Positions 1 to 5,549 are shown, numbered from the stretch's first letter. The stretch: DNA of 9,462 nucleotides from Euryarchaeota archaeon UBA33 (GCA_002506745.1 DAYE01000013.1:1080-10541); one strand, 5' to 3'. Notes: generated from the letters alone by a model not told the origin. Translations and numbers: made by a program.

Positions 1-22
1 TTCCTACGATTTTGTTTTTCAT
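1..22 (-). CDS. Start of a secreted-protein paralogue (partial, runs off window)
   Basis: Only the first seven codons are inside the window (MKNKIVG). They are identical at protein level to the first seven residues of the complete gene at 226-1005. The DNA match continues upstream: both start codons are preceded by a purine-rich, ATAAAAAC-containing ribosome site and, further up, by a TCTCAAAACAAT stretch (about 62-75 and 1043-1056). This indicates a tandem duplication of the same secreted-protein gene, with this copy downstream on the minus strand. Its ribosome site (AAGGAATAAAAAC) is weaker than the GGAGGAAAT of its neighbour. The body of the gene is not visible, so domain content is inferred only from the paralogue. 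Confidence 0.75.
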
Positions 23-61
23 GTTTTTATTCCTTATCCTTTTGGGACTTTTTTTTGCTTC

Positions 62-170
62 CGATTGTTTTGAGAAGGGTATCGGCAGTTCTTCAATTAT
101 ACAAGGGAAATGATATGAAGAAATAGAAGTTCTGTCGACCTCCCTACCATTTTCAGGTTTTTATTCCTCC
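62..170 (-). promoter_or_regulatory. Leader of the paralogue at 1-22, with a decayed second gene-start box
   Basis: This is a 200-base non-coding stretch between two minus-strand genes. Read on the minus strand it holds a GGAGGAATAAAAA box (rc of 157-170), then CCTGAAAATGGTAGGG, which resembles the real gene start with the ATG changed to CTG. A short open stretch follows and soon stops. Further down is a TCTCAAAACAAT segment shared with the leader of the gene at 226-1005. I read it as a leader that contains a decayed copy of the gene start. A translated short leader peptide is possible but unsupported. Confidence 0.4.
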
Positions 171-207
171 TTCTCAAAGACTCATTGTTTCAAGACATAC
201 ATACAAT

Positions 208-221
208 AATTCCTAGGAATT
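208..221. repeat. 14-base perfect palindrome after a stop codon
   Basis: The sequence AATTCCTAGGAATT is a perfect palindrome lying 4 bases beyond the stop codon (226-228) of the secreted protein gene on the minus strand. It could form a small hairpin at the end of that transcript or be a protein-binding site. No long T-tract follows it on the minus strand, so a classical terminator is not shown. Confidence 0.4.
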
Positions 222-225
222 TTTA

Positions 226-1005
226 CTACCCCAATAGATGTTGTAGTATTGGGAACATATTGGGAAATCGTTCGAGTATAGTAAGCAATCTGGGGTTTAT
301 CAGATATTCATTATTTATTGGAACTGAAATATCTAAGGGTTTTCTAAAATAGGTCTTAAAACAGAAATCTGGTTTTGGATAATCTGTAGGATCCCATTGG
401 TTAACTGCAATCCAATCTGCAGTTTCGTTTTCTTTTACCCATGCTTCACCTTTGATATATTTATCATTAACAGAAGCGAAACCCCAACAATAGGTATTGT
501 TTTCATAACCGGCATTGGCTGAGCAAACAATGTAATATGTACTGCCCGTGGTAATAGAAATATCTTCAAAATCAAACAGTATCCATACGAGCTTATGTCC
601 AATGGGGTCTACACTTGTATTTCTTGTTATTGTTACAAGATCCGAACTATTTAAAGTTGCTCTAATGGAAACGGTAATAACTGCTTCTGGAGCAATACCA
701 TATTGAAACATAGCCAGTGAGACAGCAGTAAGTTTGTCTTTTGTTGGGATAAAACTTTGAGCCCATGCAGAAGGTGGTTGTAGATCAAAACCAGCTCCAT
801 CATTGAAAGTTTGTTTTTGATCGACACCCCAATTTAAACCTGGTATAATAGGTTGAGGTTGATAGTTTATAATTTTAGTATTACACGACAAAACATCCTT
901 AGATGCTTTCATTTGGATCGTTTCCTTTACATTAATGTTTGTCGCAGACACCACTGTTGTGGCCACTAGCATCAATATTACTATTCCGACGATTTTGTTT
1001 TTCAT
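226..1005 (-). CDS. Secreted beta-sandwich protein with hydrophobic C-terminal tail
   Basis: The 259-residue product has a signal peptide (residues 1-21, with Lys at 2 and 4, a hydrophobic core and VSA near the cleavage site). Residues about 80-220 form a beta-rich domain resembling the jelly-roll modules of archaeal and bacterial surface proteins (WAQSF at 81-85, YYIV at 157-160, FCFKTYF at 214-220). Residues 221-240 are a linker. The last 17 residues, ILERFPNMFPILQHLLG, are a distinct amphipathic or hydrophobic tail. Cysteines at 41, 161, 173 and 215 could form disulfides outside the cell. The ATG is preceded by GGAGGAAAT (rc of 1012-1020). The function is unknown; surface binding or glycan contact is possible. 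Base composition is more AT-rich than genes to the right, and a second copy starts at 22. Confidence 0.85.
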   Translation of the reverse strand: MKNKIVGIVILMLVATTVVSATNINVKETIQMKASKDVLSCNTKIINYQPQPIIPGLNWGVDQKQTFNDGAGFDLQPPSAWAQSFIPTKDKLTAVSLAMFQYGIAPEAVITVSIRATLNSSDLVTITRNTSVDPIGHKLVWILFDFEDISITTGSTYYIVCSANAGYENNTYCWGFASVNDKYIKGEAWVKENETADWIAVNQWDPTDYPKPDFCFKTYFRKPLDISVPINNEYLINPRLLTILERFPNMFPILQHLLG

Positions 1006-1125
1006 GTTTTTATTTCCTCCTTTTTATTGATACATTTTTTTCTTCTTATTGTTTTGAGAGGAGATGTAGATCTAAAATAAGGGGCAATATGAATAATTAA
1101 AAATACTGCCAACTTTCCTTTCCTC

Positions 1126-1141
1126 GTTTTTTTATTCCTCC
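1126..1141 (-). repeat. Extra copy of the GGAGGAATAAAAA gene-start box
   Basis: On the minus strand this reads GGAGGAATAAAAAAAC, then GAGGAAAGG in place of a start codon. The same box occurs intact before the genes starting at 1005 and 22 (the latter degenerate) and, with a CTG in place of ATG, at 157-170. The four copies share orientation and two keep a similar distance from a functional start, which suggests duplicated start regions rather than chance. Confidence 0.45.
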
Positions 1142-1161
1142 CCCAAAATATGGGTTATATA

Positions 1162-1186
1162 TAGAATTAAAATCCCTTCACCAGTA
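1162..1186 (+). repeat. Degenerate copy of the tRNA 3' fragment
   Basis: This 25-base stretch matches 1402-1426 at 20 of 25 positions by direct comparison, including an unbroken AAATCCCTTC-like core (AATCCCTTC at 1171-1179). It lies 240 bases upstream in the same orientation, inside the promoter region of the minus-strand gene. It may be an older attachment-site remnant or a small duplication. AT-rich context makes chance similarity possible. Confidence 0.35.
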
Positions 1187-1265
1187 TTTATATATTTTCT
1201 TTTTATTTTATTCGCGAAAAGTAACAAATATATTATTATGAACTAAAGAGAGATGGCTTTCTATC

Positions 1266-1400
1266 TACTAGTAAAAATATACTAAGATCAGCAGAATGGG
1301 GGACATTTACTAGTAAACCTTCGTAGCTCTGAGTTGATAATCCGCTTGAAAATGATGATGGTATCGTATCAGGAGAAAAATTGAGGGGTATACTAGTAAA
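1266..1400. repeat. Three TACTAGTAAA repeats with palindromic core
   Basis: The 10-mer TACTAGTAAA occurs at 1266-1275, 1308-1317 and 1391-1400, with spacings of 42 and 83 bases, roughly one and two units of 42. TACTAGTA is palindromic, and the middle copy extends to the 12-base palindrome TTTACTAGTAAA (1306-1317). All three lie in the gene-free stretch beside the tRNA fragment, the last one ending two bases before it. Possible roles are binding sites for a recombinase or regulator, or elements of a non-coding RNA. Confidence 0.5.
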
Positions 1401-1401
1401 T

Positions 1402-1426
1402 TAGAGTTCAAATCCCTTCCCCTGCA
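1402..1426 (+). repeat. 3' fragment of a tRNA gene (tRNA-Leu-like), putative integration scar
   Basis: The sequence has the layout of a tRNA 3' end: G then the T-loop TTCAAAT (1407-1413), the 3' T-stem strand CCCTT (1414-1418), the acceptor 3' strand CCCCTGC (1419-1425) and discriminator A (1426). The 5' T-stem strand TAGAG pairs at only three of five positions. An acceptor of GCAGGGG/CCCCTGC with discriminator A resembles archaeal tRNA-Leu. No D-arm, anticodon arm or matching 5' acceptor strand is found upstream, so this is not a whole tRNA. Tyrosine integrases of archaeal elements target tRNA 3' ends and leave such displaced fragments. The orientation would put the element to the left, matching the AT-rich block there. 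Confidence 0.6.
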
Positions 1427-1427
1427 C

Positions 1428-1434
1428 TTTTTTT
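1428..1434 (+). terminator. T7 tract after the tRNA fragment
   Basis: Seven consecutive T residues follow directly after the discriminator position plus one base. In archaea a plain T-tract ends transcription, and this is where a tRNA terminator would sit. It would terminate any plus-strand transcript from the 1240-1426 stretch. Confidence 0.4.
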
Positions 1435-1469
1435 ACTTTACATCAGGAGTGGGACCCTCCTTCCACAGC

Positions 1470-1478
1470 TTTAAATAC
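1470..1478 (+). promoter_or_regulatory. TATA box for the 1523-2008 gene
   Basis: TTTAAATAC is a good archaeal TATA box. Counting about 26 bases from its centre places the transcript start near 1500, immediately before the ribosome site GGAGG at 1501-1505, giving a leader of roughly 22 bases before the ATG at 1523. Confidence 0.6.
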
Positions 1479-1522
1479 GCGTATTCCGTATTAATATACT
1501 GGAGGAATAATACTAATCGAAC

Positions 1523-2008
1523 ATGAAAAAACGAGTCATCGCCGCCATCCTCATCATCATTATCCTGCTTCTGCTTGGTGGGTTATATTGGTTAGGGTAC
1601 CTTACGTTCCAGGGCTACATCCCATCATTTACGCCGAACCCTGGCACGGCGCAACCAAATAATCCTTCTAAAAATGAGGGAACCCCAAAACTGACGATTG
1701 AGAGCATTCGGGGGAGAATTAACAAGATTTCCGTAGTGATAAAAAATAGCGGTGATCAAGACGCAAAATCAGTCAACTGGAGTATCTCTGTGACCGGCGG
1801 GATCCTCAAACGGATTGATCTGCGTTCCACAGGAACCATCAGTGCCTTGTCGACAGGATCACAGACCACGGTTTTGACAGATCGCATCCCTCTGGGGATA
1901 GGACGTTTGCAAATCACTGTTACCGTCGGCTGTCCTGGAAGTGAGCCGGTTACTCAAACAGCTCGAGGATTTAAACTGCTGTTCTTTGTGGTTGGAGTCC
2001 GTATATAA
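1523..2008 (+). CDS. Membrane-anchored protein with C-terminal Ig/CARDB-like domain
   Basis: The 161-residue protein has an N-terminal membrane helix (residues 5-27) after MKKR, a Pro/Asn/Thr-rich spacer (31-55) and a single beta-sandwich domain (56-161) expected outside the cell. This domain is clearly homologous to residues 236-337 of the convergent gene at 2081-3094: shared features are PKLTI/PELAI at its start, KNSGDQDA/QNTGEGDA, VNWSI/VVWNI, STGTI/ATGTI, LGIG/LGFG, a lone Cys before the end (137 here) and a hydrophobic VVGVRI/VLGVK terminus. The fold resembles CARDB or other Ig-like adhesion modules. The start is set by GGAGG at 1501-1505, though its spacing is long; no other ATG fits. 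Its partner and substrate are unknown. Confidence 0.85.
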   Translation: MKKRVIAAILIIIILLLLGGLYWLGYLTFQGYIPSFTPNPGTAQPNNPSKNEGTPKLTIESIRGRINKISVVIKNSGDQDAKSVNWSISVTGGILKRIDLRSTGTISALSTGSQTTVLTDRIPLGIGRLQITVTVGCPGSEPVTQTARGFKLLFFVVGVRI

Positions 2009-2080
2009 TTTTTACAAAAAAATCTCCATCTCATATAATTCTCTACTTCTGTGAAAGATAAAAAAAAGAAGAGGAGGAGT
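2009..2080. terminator. Shared bidirectional terminator region between convergent genes
   Basis: The 72 bases between the two stop codons hold T5 at 2009-2013 for plus-strand transcripts. For minus-strand transcripts there are T8 and T7 tracts (A-runs at 2060-2067 and 2016-2022). No strong hairpin is seen, which suits archaeal T-tract termination. Confidence 0.5.
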
Positions 2081-3094
2081 CTATTTGACTCCGAGAACGA
2101 AGGGTCCAAGGACAAACGCGCTTGCGGTCTTTTCCGCTGTTTTTCCCTGGTCGCAGGTCGCTGAGACAACAATGTTTGTCTTGCCAAAACCAAGAATGAA
2201 TCCTGCTTTTATAGCTTCGTCACCAGCTGGTGTAAAAGTTGCAATGGTTCCCGTTGCTGTTTTTCCTAGGAACACTAGTTTTCCATCCAGGGTGATGTTC
2301 CAAACGACATTGGTCGCATCTCCTTCTCCGGTGTTTTGAACTGAAGCTTTGACACCGAATCCACCAGTGATTGGTCCGATAGCCAATTCTGGCTCAGCGG
2401 GTGCTTCTGTTGCCCAGATTGACATATCGTCCCAGTACACTTTGGAAGCACCATTTGCAAAAAGGTCTACTCCGCCGAGATTGAGAATACCACCACCACT
2501 GGTACCATTTATCCAACTCTTGGAAAGCCAGAGCACATCATTATAATAGACTTTTTGCAAGTCGTTGATAAAGTCGATTTCCACTCGTATTTCTCCCCAT
2601 GCACCTATCATGTAGGGTGTTGAGTTGACACTGTCGTAATCCTCTAGGAGTAAGGTCTCAGAGTTGAAAACTAACTGGAGATCCCATTTTGATGAGTCAC
2701 CAGCATATAGGCTCAATAAAATAAGCATGTTCTGTCCTACATAATCGCTAGGTACATATGACCAGACACGGAATGTACAATTTCCATAGTTGACATTAGT
2801 CCATTGATGAACCATATCTGATAATCCCACGATTTCAACAGAGTTGGCTGGGCTTCGGGATTGATCACTGGTTACATTTGCATTTGCATCAGGATTATCA
2901 CCCCATGGGAACCAACCGCCTTGACCACCTAAAAGAGTACCCGCTGTATAAGAATCGAAATTTTCGGTGTAGACAAGGCCTCTTGATGAAGTTTCGCTAC
3001 AGTCTTTTTGATAATTCAGAGCGCTTGTCGTTGTGGTAAAAACACTAGCCCCCAATAGAAGCATCGCTCCTATTAACATTGCTTTTTTTTTCAT
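2081..3094 (-). CDS. Secreted LamG-like protein with C-terminal Ig/CARDB-like domain
   Basis: The 337-residue product has a signal peptide (residues 1-25, MKKK then a hydrophobic core ending TTSA). Residues about 41-230 look like a concanavalin A/LamG-type jelly roll: ENFDSYTAGT (44-53) is a common opening, GGQGGW (56-61) follows, and VYWDDMSIW (219-227) is the typical closing strand. Residues 236-337 form the same Ig/CARDB-like domain found in the gene at 1523-2008, ending in a hydrophobic FVLGPFVLGVK tail. Such architecture suits a cell-surface glycan-binding or adhesion protein; no catalytic residues for hydrolysis are apparent. AGGAGGT (rc of 3104-3110) sits just before the ATG, fixing the start. 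Transcription converges with the homologue. Confidence 0.85.
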   Translation of the reverse strand: MKKKAMLIGAMLLLGASVFTTTTSALNYQKDCSETSSRGLVYTENFDSYTAGTLLGGQGGWFPWGDNPDANANVTSDQSRSPANSVEIVGLSDMVHQWTNVNYGNCTFRVWSYVPSDYVGQNMLILLSLYAGDSSKWDLQLVFNSETLLLEDYDSVNSTPYMIGAWGEIRVEIDFINDLQKVYYNDVLWLSKSWINGTSGGGILNLGGVDLFANGASKVYWDDMSIWATEAPAEPELAIGPITGGFGVKASVQNTGEGDATNVVWNITLDGKLVFLGKTATGTIATFTPAGDEAIKAGFILGFGKTNIVVSATCDQGKTAEKTASAFVLGPFVLGVK

Positions 3095-3154
3095 TTATTT
3101 TTTACCTCCTTATATTATGTTTATACTTCCAGTATTATAGATGGTGCTTCATAG

Positions 3155-3162
3155 ATTTAAAT
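3155..3162 (-). promoter_or_regulatory. TATA box for the 2081-3094 gene
   Basis: ATTTAAAT, preceded by purines on the minus strand, lies about 60 bases before the start codon. It predicts a transcript start near 3132 and a leader of about 38 bases containing the AGGAGGT ribosome site. Confidence 0.55.
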
Positions 3163-3267
3163 GTTATGATACAAATAAATTTTTCATGAAAGATGTTTAA
3201 ATGGTTAAAAAAGATAAAAATTCGAGATGAAGAGAACAAACAATGATTTTCATACACGTGGTTTTAA

Positions 3268-3281
3268 CACCATAATTGGTG
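3268..3281. repeat. Inverted repeat in the divergent promoter region
   Basis: CACCA-TAAT-TGGTG is a short perfect inverted repeat about 70 bases before the TATA box of the lipoprotein gene. The right arm belongs to TGGTGCCTCAT (3277-3287), which nearly repeats TGGTGCTTCAT at 3142-3152 in the leader of the opposite gene. It could be an operator shared by both divergent genes, but the evidence is only the repeat itself. Confidence 0.3.
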
Positions 3282-3351
3282 CCTCATTCATCTTGATGGA
3301 AAACTTCAATGAACTATGTTTTCAAGGTTTTCAAATGTCATTTACACAATC

Positions 3352-3361
3352 TATATAAATA
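3352..3361 (+). promoter_or_regulatory. TATA box for the lipoprotein gene set
   Basis: TATATAAATA is a strong archaeal TATA box. It predicts a transcript start near 3380, which lies after a possible in-frame GTG at 3373 and so favours the ATG at 3391 as the start of the first gene. Confidence 0.6.
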
Positions 3362-3390
3362 TCTAAAGAAATGTGATTCACGAGGAAAAA

Positions 3391-3729
3391 ATGAAGAAGC
3401 TCGTTATTATAATAGGAATGCTTGCGATACTTTGCGTCAGTTGCTTAAGCGGTTGTTTGGATGAAAAAAGTAAATTCATTGGGACCTGGCAAAATCAAGA
3501 CGGAAGCACATCGATAACATTTGATTCAAATAACAAGGCGATAATCAGCGGAAGTGGCCCTCTCGGAATCATCTCCTTAACAGGATCATATGTATATTCT
3601 CTTGCCAATCAGAAAATAACGTTTTCATCAGGAAATACAGGAATCACGTTGAATTACAGTTTTCCTGAATCAAATCAGATGATACTCAGCAATGACCAAG
3701 GAGCATCATTGGTATTAATAAAAAAATAA
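3391..3729 (+). CDS. Small lipoprotein with lipocalin-like beta domain
   Basis: The 112-residue protein starts MKKLVIIIGM and has a hydrophobic signal ending in the lipobox LSGC (19-22), so Cys22 is the likely lipidated residue and the protein is held on the outer face of the membrane. The remainder is beta-rich: FIGTW (29-33), SITFD (41-45), GSYVYS (65-70), KITFS (75-79) and a closing SLVLIKK. This order (GTW opening, then GxYxY, then a repeat of short strands) is typical of small lipocalin-like or DUF5640-like lipoproteins of unknown function. The start at 3391 has GAGG at 3382-3385 before it; an in-frame GTG at 3373 is rejected because it precedes the predicted transcript start. It probably leads an operon with the next two genes. 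Confidence 0.8.
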   Translation: MKKLVIIIGMLAILCVSCLSGCLDEKSKFIGTWQNQDGSTSITFDSNNKAIISGSGPLGIISLTGSYVYSLANQKITFSSGNTGITLNYSFPESNQMILSNDQGASLVLIKK

Positions 3730-3741
3730 AGGTGATCAAAA

Positions 3742-3906
3742 ATGGTAATACCAATTTGGCTTGCCCTTATTGCAATAATTGTAATTGTTTTTGTCGCTTG
3801 GAAGCTTTTAAAATTCGCTCTCTGGATTCTGCTTATTATCATCCTTATTGCTCTTACGCTTATTGGATTGGATTATTTAATCGGATTGTTTTCTCAGATC
3901 ATATAA
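3742..3906 (+). CDS. Small two-helix membrane protein, 54 residues
   Basis: This short gene begins 12 bases after the lipoprotein stop, with GGTGATC (3731-3737) as ribosome site and ATG at 3742. The product is almost wholly hydrophobic: helix one about residues 4-19, a short basic turn WKLLK (20-24), helix two about 25-42, and a short end reaching Ile54. Strong membrane character across the full frame, a good ribosome site and tight spacing argue that it is translated. A different frame across the same bases (3732-3935) gives a cysteine- and histidine-rich product that I take to be a shadow. No family is recognised; such two-helix proteins often assist or anchor envelope proteins, and co-transcription with a lipoprotein fits that loosely. 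Confidence 0.7.
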   Translation: MVIPIWLALIAIIVIVFVAWKLLKFALWILLIIILIALTLIGLDYLIGLFSQII

Positions 3907-3938
3907 GCCATTTTCACTACATGGAAAGGATATAGAAT

Positions 3939-4298
3939 ATGAAAGAAGCGTCAATCGATGTAGACGCATACATTGCAGCAGCCCCCGAAGAAGTACAAGG
4001 CATGCTGAACGAACTAAGGGACGCCATTAGAAAAACAGCCCCCGATGCTGATGAGCGCATCAGTTACGGGATGCCGTATTATGGGTACAAGGGACGACTG
4101 GCTTATTTTACTGTTCACAAAAAACATATTGGGTTGTATGTACCCCCGCCTATCATTGCAGAACATAAAAATGACCTGAAGGATTATGAAACTACTCAAG
4201 CGGCTGTCCGTTTTCCAATCGATAAACCGCTTGCTTTAGAGCTAGTAAAGAAGCTCATTAAAGCACGAATGAAAAAGAACGAGATGAAAAGCCGATAA
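3939..4298 (+). CDS. DUF1801 (YdhG-like) protein
   Basis: The 119-residue product matches the DUF1801 family from end to end. It shows the N-terminal helical opening YIAAAPEEVQ (11-20) with LNELRDAIRKTAPDADERISYGMPYY following, the HKKHIGLYVPP strand (60-70) and the closing VRFPIDKPLALELVKKLIKARM helix (90-111). It is a soluble cytoplasmic protein. The family's biochemical role is poorly defined; one Bacillus member is called an iron chaperone for ferrochelatase, but that cannot be assumed here. GGAAAGGA (3923-3930) precedes the ATG by 8 bases. It follows the small membrane gene by 32 bases and may be read from the same transcript, though no functional link is evident. Confidence 0.88.
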   Translation: MKEASIDVDAYIAAAPEEVQGMLNELRDAIRKTAPDADERISYGMPYYGYKGRLAYFTVHKKHIGLYVPPPIIAEHKNDLKDYETTQAAVRFPIDKPLALELVKKLIKARMKKNEMKSR

Positions 4299-4389
4299 CT
4301 TAACATTATTAGCGATTTGGCACGATAAGAATTATACAAGCAGTAAAATAGTTGTTTATTTTTCTCTCTATTCTGAAGAACAGGAGCTA

Positions 4390-5388
4390 ATGGTATTAAT
4401 GAATCTTAAAACAACTGTTTTTGAATATGCGAAATTATCCAGTGCTCATTTCATATTTTTAACCGCGATCATCCCGCTCACGGGTGCGATTGCGATGGGT
4501 GAAAAAGATTTATTCCTCCTTACCATGCTTTTTCTCATCGGACTTTCCGCTCATATCGTTGGTTTTGCGTTCAATCATTATGTCGACATCGAGGTCGATC
4601 GTCTCATTTCTTCTGCAAATAAAAGACCATTACCGAGTGGCAGTATCTCGAAAAGCAATGCTCTTATCTACATTCTGCTGGTGCTGCTCCTTGGATGTTT
4701 GTTAACACTTTATTTTTATGGTGTCATCATGCTACTTCTGTATCTGCTTGGGATTCTCCTGGCGGGGCTCTATGATTTGTATAGTAAACGAATTAGTGGT
4801 ATGGATTTCGTTCTTGCTGCCTCTGTCATGGTCGGCGTGGTGTTTGGTGCAGCGACCGTCTCCTTTCAATTTTCACCTCTGATAGGTATCCTCTGCGTCT
4901 TAGCGTTTCTCCAAACCCTCAACCTGAACCTAATCGCTGGGGGGATCAAAGATGCAGATCATGATTATTTGATTCAGTCAAAACATTTATCAACAAGGTT
5001 AGGCGTCAGAGTACAGCAGGAAGTTTTTCACATCCCGACTTCATTTCAACTCATCGGATATCTCTTAGGATTACTATACGCGCTCTGTGTGTTCCTGCCT
5101 ATTTTTTTTGGAGTAATCCACCTGCATATTTCGTTGATTCTCCTTTTAATCCTATTTAATATCTTGTTTTTTATCGTCACATATAAAATTGTTCATCTCA
5201 AACGATTCCATCGACAAGAAGTACGGAAATATGTGGTTCTCCAATATACGATTAATTGGTCAAATATACCGATTCTTTTGATGAGTGTCGCACCTTTATC
5301 TGGATTCCTTCTCTTGTATCCCATCATTGGTTTGGTTGTATCCAATCTAATCCTCTACCGCACGATCGTCAGACCTCAGGTGATGTAA
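4390..5388 (+). CDS. UbiA-family prenyltransferase
   Basis: The 332-residue polytopic membrane protein carries both Mg-diphosphate motifs of the UbiA family: N62-xxx-D66-xxx-D70 followed by KRPLPSG (78-84), and D188-xxx-D192 in GIKDADHDYL. YDLYSKR (128-134) is the usual conserved loop. About eight or nine hydrophobic helices alternate between them. It transfers a prenyl chain to an acceptor inside the membrane. Archaeal members include digeranylgeranylglyceryl phosphate synthase for membrane lipids and enzymes for menaquinone or heme A; the acceptor here cannot be named. It is somewhat longer than typical members, with an extra C-terminal helix pair. Two starts are possible: ATG 4390 (3 bases after GGAG at 4383-4386) and ATG 4399 (12 bases after it). 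Confidence 0.9.
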   Translation: MVLMNLKTTVFEYAKLSSAHFIFLTAIIPLTGAIAMGEKDLFLLTMLFLIGLSAHIVGFAFNHYVDIEVDRLISSANKRPLPSGSISKSNALIYILLVLLLGCLLTLYFYGVIMLLLYLLGILLAGLYDLYSKRISGMDFVLAASVMVGVVFGAATVSFQFSPLIGILCVLAFLQTLNLNLIAGGIKDADHDYLIQSKHLSTRLGVRVQQEVFHIPTSFQLIGYLLGLLYALCVFLPIFFGVIHLHISLILLLILFNILFFIVTYKIVHLKRFHRQEVRKYVVLQYTINWSNIPILLMSVAPLSGFLLLYPIIGLVVSNLILYRTIVRPQVM

Positions 5389-5442
5389 ACCCTCGATTCA
5401 ACCATGTCCCCTTCAAAACGAATTTTACCAATCTGAACCTTA

Positions 5443-5449
5443 TTTTTTT
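5443..5449 (+). terminator. T7 tract after the prenyltransferase gene
   Basis: Seven T residues lie 55 bases after the stop codon, a likely archaeal terminator. The rest of the gap (5389-5549) shows no convincing gene; a weak TATA-like CTTATTAC near 5507-5514 may serve the acetyltransferase gene. Confidence 0.4.
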
Positions 5450-5549
5450 AATTAGTTCTCCTTATACGAAGAAAGATCAAACGGATAGAAACGTTCAAAT
5501 GAACATGCTTATTACTTTTCATAATACCTATGTCAGGTGCATGAAACCA

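Larger units (their letters stand above)
1006..1198 (-). promoter_or_regulatory. Promoter and long leader of the 226-1005 gene
   Basis: On the minus strand there are two TATA-like boxes: ATATATAAAT (rc of about 1187-1196) and CTATATATAAC (rc of 1154-1164). The first would start transcription near 1166 and give an unusually long leader of about 160 bases; the second near 1133. The leader contains a GGAGGAATAAAAA-type box at 1126-1141 with no start codon after it, then the functional GGAGGAAAT box just before the ATG. Which TATA box is used cannot be told from sequence. Confidence 0.5.

Noticed and set aside
1329..1359. C/D box guide RNA (CTGA at 1329-1332, ATGATGA at 1352-1358)
   Set aside because: The boxes are in the D'/C' order, but no outer C box or downstream CTGA at the expected spacing is present.
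1291..1426. A complete tRNA gene, possibly with an intron or as a split 3' half
   Set aside because: GTAGCTC at 1323-1329 resembles a D-arm, but no partner strand or anticodon stem follows, and the 5' acceptor (GCAGAAT) pairs at only four of seven positions. Only the 3' fragment is supported.
1954..2193. Minus-strand 79-residue frame across two convergent genes
   Set aside because: It overlaps both real genes and has no ribosome site or plausible protein character.
3732..3935. 67-residue Cys/His-rich frame suggesting a zinc-binding protein
   Set aside because: The overlapping frame at 3742-3906 has the better ribosome site and strong membrane-protein composition; the Cys/His content comes from shifted Ile/Leu/Val codons.
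5256..5549. N-terminal extension of the acetyltransferase
   Set aside because: It overlaps the prenyltransferase end and reads as random sequence. A GNAT domain is complete from 5550.
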